Below are positions 1 to 5,383 of a stretch of 5,933 nucleotides of DNA, in pieces. Made by a program: the position numbers and the translations under genes. Numbering within the stretch: position 1 is the first letter of the stretch; each line of letters starts with the position of its first letter. This DNA is from an uncultured Leucobacter sp. (GTDB lineage Bacteria > Actinomycetota > Actinomycetes > Actinomycetales > Microbacteriaceae). A model generated the notes under the pieces. That model had not been told where the DNA came from, did not search any database, and saw only the letters and a program-made list of their open reading frames with translations. The stretch lies in the NCBI GenBank assembly GCA_937872275.1, contig CALMSE010000076.1, forward strand, positions 1-5,933. Direction: 5' to 3'.

Positions 1-1
1 G

Positions 2-376
2 CGCTCCTCGGGCCGGGCGGTCGAATCCGCGGTGTCGTTCGGCGGCGCGGGCGGGGGGCGTGGATCCGCCGCCCTCAGCGAGCCCGCGAGCGGCAACATG
101 CAGTCCGCCCTCGACAAGTGGCGCGAGCGCAAGAAGGCCGCGAAGGAGGCGCAGGCGGCCGGCCGCGGCTTCCCGAACATGGTGGGCGGCGCGGTGCGCG
201 ACAACGAGCACCTGGAGCTGGCGCCCGGCGACCGCATCCGCCACGACGACTACGGCGAGGGCCGGGTCACCGGCATCACCGGCGAGGGATCGAAGCGCGT
301 CGCCCATGCCGTGTTCGACTCGGTGGGCGAGCGCAAGCTGCTCGTGAAGCTCTCGCCGATCGAGAAGGTCGAATAG
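2..376 (+). CDS. pcrA: PcrA/UvrD-type DNA helicase, C-terminal fragment
   Basis: This is the 3' end of an ATP-dependent superfamily 1 DNA helicase of the PcrA/UvrD1 family, which acts in DNA repair and at stalled RNA polymerase; the motor domains lie upstream of the window. The reading frame is open from base 2, giving 124 residues before TAG. Visible are a low-complexity Gly/Ala/Ser linker (about residues 10-35), a charged helix with LDKWRERKKAAKEAQ, and a compact C-terminal domain with LAPGDRIRHDDYGEGRVTGI, then AHAVFDSVGERKLLV and ending SPIEKVE. The GDRVxHxxFGxGxV pattern is typical of the Tudor-like tail of PcrA, which in characterised homologues contacts RNA polymerase. An internal ATG at 32 is not the true start, because the frame runs in from upstream. 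Identification rests on this tail alone; other proteins with a similar Tudor-like tail (UvrD paralogues) are the main alternative. Confidence 0.88.
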   Translation, partial: RSSGRAVESAVSFGGAGGGRGSAALSEPASGNMQSALDKWRERKKAAKEAQAAGRGFPNMVGGAVRDNEHLELAPGDRIRHDDYGEGRVTGITGEGSKRVAHAVFDSVGERKLLVKLSPIEKVE

Positions 377-408
377 CGTCCATGCCCGTGCGCGTCGGTG
401 GCGGTCCG

Positions 409-414
409 TAGGCT
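409..414 (+). promoter_or_regulatory. Candidate -10 element for a leaderless transcript
   Basis: TAGGCT fits the actinobacterial -10 pattern TAnnnT and ends six bases before the ATG at 421. Transcription starting seven bases after the hexamer would begin on the A of that ATG, the usual geometry of leaderless actinobacterial genes. No convincing Shine-Dalgarno sequence precedes the ATG (only AGG at 410-412), and no clear -35 box is seen. Inferred from position and pattern only. Confidence 0.5.
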
Positions 415-420
415 TCACCC

Positions 421-1545
421 ATGAACGACTCACAGCCGGATCCCTGGCCCGCGATCGTCGAGGACGCGCGGCTCTACCCGAGCCCGCACAACTCGCAGCC
501 GGTGAAGCTGCGGCCGGGCGGCCCGCGCACCGCCGAGCTGTTCTACGACCTCGACCTGGGCCTCCCGGCCGAGTCCTTCGGCATCCCCTTCGCGCACGTC
601 TGCGCGGGGGTGTTCCTCGAGACGCTGCGGGTGGTCGCGCTCGCCGCCGGTTTCGAGGTGGAGGAGACCCTCGACCACGCCGAGATGGACTTCGAGGGCG
701 AGGATCGCCTGCACCGCTTCGCCCGGGTGGCTCTCGTGCCGACCGAGCTCGATCCGGAGCAGAGGCTGGAGGCCCGGATCGCGCTCGAGCGCATCCGCAC
801 CCGTCGCACCTCGCGACGCCCCTACCGCAGCGCCTCGGTGCCGGCCGAGGCCATCGCCGCCGCGGAGCGGATCTGCGCCGACGCCGGCTACGAGTTCCGG
901 CACACCGAAGACCGCGCGCTCGTACGCCGCATCGTGCACGTCAACCAGGCCACGCTCTTCGACGACCTCGAGAACGACGCGGTCTACGACGAGATCATGA
1001 CCTGGCTGCGCTTCTCGAAGCGCGAGGCCGCCGAGCGCGCCGACGGGCTCTCGGCCGAGGCGATGCTGCTGCCCGGCCGCATCCTGCGCTTCGCGATGGC
1101 CCACCGCGGCATGTGGCGCGCGCCCGTGGTCGGCGCCGCGATCCGCGGGGTCTACCTGAACACGATGCGCGGGGTGCACGAGCTGGGCTGGATCGAGGGG
1201 CCGTTCGACGGGCCCCGCGACTGCATCGAGGCCGGCCGCACCTTCATGCGGGTCTGGCTCGAGCTGCACCGCCTGGGCGTCGTGCTGCACCCCTTCGGCA
1301 CGGTCATCACGAACCCGCGCTCCCACGCGCTCTTCGCCGAGGCCGTCGGCGCCCGCGAGGGGGAGGGGCGCATGGCGTGGATGCTGTTCCGCCTGGGATA
1401 CAGCGCCTACCCGCCGCTCGCGCACCGCAGGCCCGCCGCGGCCATGCTGCTCGAAGGGTCGGACGACTCGGCGGATCCGGCGACCGAGGAAGAAGAAGCG
1501 GGAGTCCCGATACTCTCGGACGACCTCGAAGAGGAGAACCGATGA
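421..1545 (+). CDS. Acg-like nitroreductase-family flavoprotein
   Basis: A 374-residue cytosolic protein of the nitroreductase fold, closest in layout to the Acg-like group, some of which hold FMN without obvious nitroreductase activity. Family signs are YPSPHNSQP at residues 19-27 (Acg-type xPSxHNxQPW, here Val instead of Trp after Pro), RRTSRRPY at 128-135 (the Arg-rich flavin-phosphate segment), LHPFGTVITNP at 289-299, and MAWMLFRLGYSAYPP followed by HRRP at 318-338, the characteristic C-terminal R(L/V)G...RRP block. It is slightly longer than the roughly 330 residues usual for Acg proteins because of an acidic tail (345-374, 13 Asp/Glu of 30). No signal peptide or membrane segment is seen. 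The start is ATG 421, 44 bases after pcrA and lacking a good ribosome site. The stop overlaps the next gene by ATGA, so the two are probably made together. The substrate is unknown; FMN binding is an inference from the family. Confidence 0.8.
   Translation: MNDSQPDPWPAIVEDARLYPSPHNSQPVKLRPGGPRTAELFYDLDLGLPAESFGIPFAHVCAGVFLETLRVVALAAGFEVEETLDHAEMDFEGEDRLHRFARVALVPTELDPEQRLEARIALERIRTRRTSRRPYRSASVPAEAIAAAERICADAGYEFRHTEDRALVRRIVHVNQATLFDDLENDAVYDEIMTWLRFSKREAAERADGLSAEAMLLPGRILRFAMAHRGMWRAPVVGAAIRGVYLNTMRGVHELGWIEGPFDGPRDCIEAGRTFMRVWLELHRLGVVLHPFGTVITNPRSHALFAEAVGAREGEGRMAWMLFRLGYSAYPPLAHRRPAAAMLLEGSDDSADPATEEEEAGVPILSDDLEEENR
1531..1536 (+). promoter_or_regulatory. Ribosome binding site of the adenylate-forming enzyme
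   Basis: GAGGAG lies five bases before ATG 1542, inside the last codons of the flavoprotein gene. It fixes the start of the downstream gene at 1542, although its frame is open much further upstream. Confidence 0.7.
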
Positions 1546-3116
1546 AACGCCTGCTCGCCTTCGCATTCCTCGCCGTGCTCGAATTCGCGGTGCGGCTGCT
1601 CATGCCGCGCGTGGGCACGCACCGCATCCTGCTCGCCCCGGGCATCGAGCCGCTGCGCTGGAAGCTCGGCCGCCTGCGGGCCTGGCGCACCTTCGAGCAG
1701 ACGGCCCGCAAGGTGCCGGCCTACCGGCAGTTCCTGGCCGAGCGCGGCTTCCCCCGTCGCCTCGACACCCGGGGCGGCGTCGAGGCCGCGCTCGCCACGC
1801 TCCCCGAGATGGACAAGGACAGCTACATCAGGCGCTGGTCGATCCCCGAGCGCTGCGTCGGCGGCAGGATCCCTCGCCGCGGCGTCATCGTCGACGAGTC
1901 GAGCGGCAGCTCTGGCACGCCGACGAGCTGGATCCGAGGGCCCCGCGAGCGTCAGGCCACCCGGCAGATCCTGCAGCTCGGCTATTCGAACACGGCGAAG
2001 TCGATGAAGCACCCGCCGTTCGTGCTGAACGCCTTCTCGCTCGGCGCCTGGGCGACGGGCATGAACGTCACCACCTCGCTCACCGACGTCAGCATGATCA
2101 AGTCGATCGGCCCCGACAAGAACAAGATCATCCAGACCATGCAGGAGTTCGGTCCGAACTTCACCTACGTGATCCTCAGCTACCCGCCCTTTCTCAAGGC
2201 GCTGTTCGACGACGACCGCATCGACTGGTCGCAGTACGACATCGTCGCGGCCTTCGGCGGGGAGGGCATCAGCGAGGGGATGCGCGACCGCATCCTCGAG
2301 GTCGCGCACTCCGCCTACGGCAGCTACGGGGCGAGCGACCTCGAGATCAACCTCGCGCTCGAGACCGACTTCACCGTGGAGCTGCGGCGCGCCGTCGCGG
2401 CGAGCCCCGAGCTGGCCGCGCGCATCAGCAAACGGGCCGAGTACGGCGTGCTGCCGATGATCTTCCAGTTCAACCCCTTCAACTACCTCATCGAGACGAA
2501 CGACCGCGGCGAGCTGCTCGTCACGATCGCCCGCTCGGAGAACCTCAACCCCAGGATCCGCTACAACATTCACGACCGCGGCCACGTGCTGCGCGTGAGC
2601 GAGCTCGAGCCGATCCTGAAGCAGCTCGGCTACGGCAGGGTGCTGAAGTCGAAGCTGCTCGACCTGCCGCTGCTCTTCCACTACGGGCGCAGCGACCTCT
2701 CGGTCGACTTCAACGGGGCGGTCATCGGACCCGACTCCCTGCGCGACGTCATCAACGCTCACGAGCTGCTGCTCGGAATCGTCGAGAACCACCGGCTCAT
2801 CTCCTTCGAGGACGCGGGCGGCGACCGCCAGCTGCATCTCGCGATCCAGCTCGTCGAGGGTCGGGATCCGGGCGAACTGGATGCGGGCGCGCTCGCGAGG
2901 CACGTCTTCGCCGAGCTGCGACGGGCCAACGGCGACTTCCACAACGCCGTGCTGACCTCGGACGACGCCATGCTGCCGACGCTCGCGTTCTACCGCTTCA
3001 GGGAGGGGCCGTTCGAGGGCGACGGCGCGAAGCTGAAGAACGAGTACGTCGCCCACCTCGATGCGGCGGAAGCGGGCGAAGCCGGCCTCGAGCTGCGCAT
3101 CGCCGCCGAGAAGTAG
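1542..3116 (+). CDS. PaaK/CapK-like adenylate-forming enzyme (CoF-synthetase-like)
   Basis: A 524-residue member of the ANL adenylating superfamily, in the phenylacetate-CoA ligase / CapK / coenzyme F390 synthetase group. Such enzymes activate a carboxylate (or, for F390 synthetase, a cofactor) with ATP. Motifs in order: Gly/Ser-rich phosphate loop SSGSSGTPTSW at 120-130; FGGEG at 238-242; YGSYGASDLE at 259-268 (A5-like); NPRIRYNIHDRG at 336-347 with Asp345 as the ribose-binding candidate (A7-like); YGRSDLSVDFNG at 381-392 (A8 hinge); then a C-terminal domain with lysines 497 and 499 in GAKLKNEYV, a possible A10 catalytic lysine. The N-terminus (about residues 4-20) is hydrophobic and may bind the membrane or be a buried helix. 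It is longer than the roughly 430 residues of PaaK. It overlaps the flavoprotein gene by four bases, implying joint action. The substrate cannot be read from sequence; calling it phenylacetate-CoA ligase would be overreach. Confidence 0.8.
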   Translation: MKRLLAFAFLAVLEFAVRLLMPRVGTHRILLAPGIEPLRWKLGRLRAWRTFEQTARKVPAYRQFLAERGFPRRLDTRGGVEAALATLPEMDKDSYIRRWSIPERCVGGRIPRRGVIVDESSGSSGTPTSWIRGPRERQATRQILQLGYSNTAKSMKHPPFVLNAFSLGAWATGMNVTTSLTDVSMIKSIGPDKNKIIQTMQEFGPNFTYVILSYPPFLKALFDDDRIDWSQYDIVAAFGGEGISEGMRDRILEVAHSAYGSYGASDLEINLALETDFTVELRRAVAASPELAARISKRAEYGVLPMIFQFNPFNYLIETNDRGELLVTIARSENLNPRIRYNIHDRGHVLRVSELEPILKQLGYGRVLKSKLLDLPLLFHYGRSDLSVDFNGAVIGPDSLRDVINAHELLLGIVENHRLISFEDAGGDRQLHLAIQLVEGRDPGELDAGALARHVFAELRRANGDFHNAVLTSDDAMLPTLAFYRFREGPFEGDGAKLKNEYVAHLDAAEAGEAGLELRIAAEK

Positions 3117-3168
3117 GGAAGCGGAGCAACGGGAGGAAACCTGTGCCCGGCGGCACTCGCCCGTGCGG

Positions 3169-3174
3169 TACGCT
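3169..3174 (+). promoter_or_regulatory. Weak candidate -10 element before the GGDEF pair
   Basis: In the 115-base gap 3117-3231, TACGCT fits TAnnnT and would start a transcript near 3181, about 50 bases before the TTG at 3232. No recognisable -35 box lies at the expected distance. No convincing terminator separates the upstream gene, so readthrough from it is equally possible. Confidence 0.27.
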
Positions 3175-3220
3175 CGATGCACGCGGGCGGCACGGCGCCT
3201 TCCGCGGGGGGACGGTTTCG

Positions 3221-3226
3221 AAGGGG
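3221..3226 (+). promoter_or_regulatory. Ribosome binding site deciding the TTG start
   Basis: AAGGGG lies five bases before TTG 3232. No in-frame ATG exists between the previous stop and the first membrane helix, and the in-frame GTG at 3163 lacks a nearby purine-rich site. This supports TTG 3232 as the start of the first GGDEF gene. Confidence 0.5.
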
Positions 3227-3231
3227 CGAGA

Positions 3232-4224
3232 TTGGTCAGCACTCAGGCGGCGGCCTCCGCCTCCTCGCGTGGCCGATCCATCCGATTCCTGACGAGGCAG
3301 AACACGCATTCGCTCTACGTCGCAGCGGCAGGGGCGCTGCTCAGCTGCACGCTCGTCGTCGATCTGCTGCTGCAGCGGGACGCCTTCGACCTCTGGGTGC
3401 TGTGGGCGCTCCTGGCGTTCTGCCTCGCGCTGTCGATGACCGCGCTCGTCATGGGCCGGCGCTTCCCCGTCGCCGTGGGCCTCGGCTGCGTCGTCGTGTT
3501 CACCATCGCGAGCCTCTACTTCCTGAGCCCGGGCGGCGACGAGTCGTCGGCCGTGGCGAGCGCGCAGGAGCTGCCGATCCTCGCCCTCTATCTCGGCTGG
3601 TTCGTGCCCCGCCCGCTCGGCCGCATACTGATGCTCGTGATCACCGCGCTGCTCGTGGTGGTGCTCGCGATCAATCCCCTCTTCCGTGCGAGCGGAGTGC
3701 TCGGCGTTCCGACCGGTGTGCAGACCATCGTCATCGCGCTGCTGTGCTTCGAAGTCGGGTCGATGCTCTGGCGCCAGTCCGAGCGCCGCATCACGACCGA
3801 CGAGCTGACGGGCGCGCTGAACCGCGGGGCCTTCCTCGAGCGCTTCGGCCACGACCTCGCCCGCGCGGCGCGCACGGGGGCTCCGCTCTCGGTCGTCATC
3901 ATCGACTTCGACGGCTTCAAGCAGCTGAACGACACCCGGGGGCATGCGGCCGGGGACGCGGCGCTCTCCGGCACGGTGCTGCGGTGGCGGGAGGCGCTGC
4001 GCGCCCACGACCCCATCGGCCGTCTCGGGGGAGACGAGTTCGCTCTGATCCTCGAGCACAGCGACGCCGAGCGCGCCGAAGGCGTCGTCGAGCGGCTGCG
4101 CGAGGTCTCGCAGCACGACTGGTCGTGGGGCATCGCGCAGGCACTGCCGGGCGACGACATGGAGCGCCTCCTCGCGCGCGCCGACGAGGCGCTCTACGCC
4201 CTGAAGCGGAGGCGAGCGGGATGA
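3232..4224 (+). CDS. Six-helix membrane GGDEF diguanylate cyclase, with RxxD site
   Basis: A 330-residue putative diguanylate cyclase, making cyclic di-GMP from two GTP at the inner face of the membrane. A 27-residue N-terminus precedes six predicted helices (about 28-47, 54-75, 79-98, 114-125, 130-148, 163-180), with Arg-rich inner loops (GRR at 75-77, PRPLGR at 126-131). The GGDEF domain opens with DELTGALNR at 190-198, then DFDGFKQLND at 225-234 (metal and guanine residues) and GGDEF intact at 266-270. RAHD at 257-260 sits exactly five residues before GGDEF, as expected for the product-inhibition I-site. The stretch from GGDEF to the last strand (WSWGIA, 297-302) is only 27 residues, shorter than I recall for typical members, and the protein stops soon after ALYALK. 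The TTG start is chosen from AAGGGG upstream and agreement with the paralogue; GTG 3163 would add 23 residues. The membrane domain is not a named sensor I can identify. Confidence 0.84.
   Translation: MVSTQAAASASSRGRSIRFLTRQNTHSLYVAAAGALLSCTLVVDLLLQRDAFDLWVLWALLAFCLALSMTALVMGRRFPVAVGLGCVVVFTIASLYFLSPGGDESSAVASAQELPILALYLGWFVPRPLGRILMLVITALLVVVLAINPLFRASGVLGVPTGVQTIVIALLCFEVGSMLWRQSERRITTDELTGALNRGAFLERFGHDLARAARTGAPLSVVIIDFDGFKQLNDTRGHAAGDAALSGTVLRWREALRAHDPIGRLGGDEFALILEHSDAERAEGVVERLREVSQHDWSWGIAQALPGDDMERLLARADEALYALKRRRAG
4208..4212 (+). promoter_or_regulatory. Ribosome binding site of the second GGDEF gene
   Basis: GGAGG within the last codons of the first GGDEF gene lies eight bases before ATG 4221 and eleven before the adjacent in-frame ATG 4224. 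The spacing favours 4221, which gives an ATGA overlap with the upstream stop. Confidence 0.65.
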
Positions 4225-5303
4225 TGTCGCGACGCCGAGCCTCTGACACGCGCATCACCCTGCGGGAGCGCCTGCGCGCCGCCTACGCGAGGGACGCCTA
4301 CCGGCAGAGCCAGTTCTCGATCGTGAGCGCGATCTTCGCGGCGACGCTCGCCGTGATCCTCATGGTCGACTACCTCGTGGGCCATCCCCACATCGAGCGC
4401 GTCGCAGTCGCGATCTGGATGGGCTGCTACGCCCTGTTCGTGATCGCGCCGCTGGTGCTCGGACGCCGGTACCCGGGATGGGCGGGCCTCGTCTTCATCG
4501 CCTATCTGACCTTCTGGTCGGTGTTCTCGCTCGCGCGCACGAACCACCCCCACATGGAGCTGAACGTGCTCCTCGAGGCGCCGATCGTCGCGGTCTACCT
4601 CGGATGGTTCTACCGGCCGGCGGTCGCCCGGATCGTCCTCGGGCTGTACCTCCTCGCCATGACCGTGTTCGTCCTCTTCCTGCGGCCCCCGGGCGCCGAG
4701 CACGCCTTCTCCTCCGAGCTCACCCTGCTCTACGCGGTGCTCATCGCGGGGTTCTGCCTCGAGACCGGACGGCACCTCAGCCGGCGCGCGGAGCAGCAGG
4801 CCATCCGCGACCCGCTGACCGGCGCCCTCAACCGGCGCGGGCTCGCCCTCGTGGGCGGGAGGCTGCTCTCGCGGGCCCGGCGCGCGAGGCGGGCGGTCAC
4901 GCTCGTGGCGATCGACTTCGACGACTTCAAGGCCATCAACGACACGGGCGGCCATGCCGCGGGCGACGCGGCGCTGCGCGAATCGGTGGCGCTCTGGTCG
5001 CACGAGCTCGAGGGCGACGGGATCGTGGCCCGAACCGGGGGAGACGAGTTCGCGCTACTGATCCCCGCGGACGAGCGCGAGGCCGGCGAGCGGCTGGCGG
5101 CGCTGAGCGCCGGGGCCCCGTACGCGTGGTCGTGGGGGCTGGCCGAGCGGAGGCCGGGCGAGAAGCTCCGCGAGCTCATGCGCCGAGCCGATGTCGAGCT
5201 CTACCGCGCGAAGGAGCGGAGCGTCGGGCGCGTCGGCCGATCCGCCGCGGACTCGCCGATCGAGGGTGTGCGGGCGCGCCGTCCGATCCTCGGCGAGTGG
5301 TAA
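4221..5303 (+). CDS. Six-helix membrane GGDEF diguanylate cyclase, RxxD absent, HPHxE loops
   Basis: A 360-residue tandem paralogue of the preceding protein, with the same plan: a basic N-terminus of about 32 residues, six helices (about 33-52, 61-80, 86-104, 117-131, 134-154, 167-184) and a C-terminal GGDEF domain. Shared membrane-domain signatures include LGRRYP (80-85), a P-I-x-A-x-YLGWF block (121-130) and C-x-E-x-G (179-183). Catalytic features are DPLTGALNR (197-205), DFDDFKAIND (232-241) and GGDEF (273-277), so it is probably active. The I-site is missing: the residues in register before GGDEF do not form RxxD. Predicted outer loops 1 and 3 each carry HPHxE (55-59 and 109-113), absent from the neighbour. 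The GGDEF-to-final-strand segment is again short (26 residues to SWG), and a basic tail with many Arg ends at 360. The 4-base overlap with gene 4 implies coupled translation, perhaps as a heterodimer (inference). Confidence 0.85.
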   Translation: MMSRRRASDTRITLRERLRAAYARDAYRQSQFSIVSAIFAATLAVILMVDYLVGHPHIERVAVAIWMGCYALFVIAPLVLGRRYPGWAGLVFIAYLTFWSVFSLARTNHPHMELNVLLEAPIVAVYLGWFYRPAVARIVLGLYLLAMTVFVLFLRPPGAEHAFSSELTLLYAVLIAGFCLETGRHLSRRAEQQAIRDPLTGALNRRGLALVGGRLLSRARRARRAVTLVAIDFDDFKAINDTGGHAAGDAALRESVALWSHELEGDGIVARTGGDEFALLIPADEREAGERLAALSAGAPYAWSWGLAERRPGEKLRELMRRADVELYRAKERSVGRVGRSAADSPIEGVRARRPILGEW

Positions 5304-5306
5304 GCT
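5298..5306 (+). promoter_or_regulatory. Candidate extended -10 promoter of sucC
   Basis: TGGTAAGCT combines a TGn extension with TAAGCT, a good TAnnnT match, and overlaps the stop codon of the second GGDEF gene. Transcription would start near 5313, giving a leader of about 70 bases. There is no clear -35 box at 17 bases, which extended -10 promoters can tolerate. A second option is TTGGTC (5313-5318) with GACACT (5336-5341) at a 17-base spacing. The 80-base gap is visibly richer in A/T than the genes around it. Confidence 0.45.
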
Positions 5307-5370
5307 TTCCAGTTGGTCGGTTATTTCGACGTCGAGACACTTTCGCCTCACAGCAACCACTCGCTACCTC

Positions 5371-5376
5371 AAAGGA
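5371..5376 (+). promoter_or_regulatory. Ribosome binding site of sucC
   Basis: AAAGGA lies seven bases before GTG 5384 and supports that GTG, rather than an internal ATG, as the start of sucC. Confidence 0.7.
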
Positions 5377-5383
5377 ATAATAC

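Noticed and set aside
430..1566. 378-codon - strand frame opposite the flavoprotein gene
   Set aside because: Antisense to a recognised nitroreductase-family gene, low-complexity charged sequence, no family motif.
3143..3156. Hairpin GTGCC-CGGC-GGCAC after the adenylate-forming gene
   Set aside because: A five-base stem with no following T run; too weak to call an intrinsic terminator in DNA this GC-rich.
3135..3165. ECF sigma-factor promoter starting at GGAAAC
   Set aside because: No CGT-type -10 element falls at the expected 16-17 base spacing.
3061..3231. ATG 3061 as the start of the first GGDEF gene
   Set aside because: It lies inside the preceding gene in another frame and adds a basic, featureless extension; TTG 3232 has a ribosome site and matches the paralogue's N-terminal length.
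1407..3242. 611-codon open frame on the - strand, opposite the adenylate-forming enzyme
   Set aside because: Lies wholly antisense to a gene with clear ANL motifs; composition is Arg/Ala/Val/Glu-rich with no domain. It is an open antisense frame expected in very GC-rich coding DNA.
2998..4116. 372-codon - strand frame opposite the first GGDEF gene
   Set aside because: Antisense to the GGDEF motifs; the translation is His/Glu/Arg-rich filler without a recognisable fold.
3177..4220. Upstream extension of the second GGDEF gene's frame to ATG 3177
   Set aside because: The stretch before 4221 translates to Arg/Pro/Ala-rich sequence out of frame with the first GGDEF gene. The true start with GGAGG and homology begins at 4221, so this is not a fusion.
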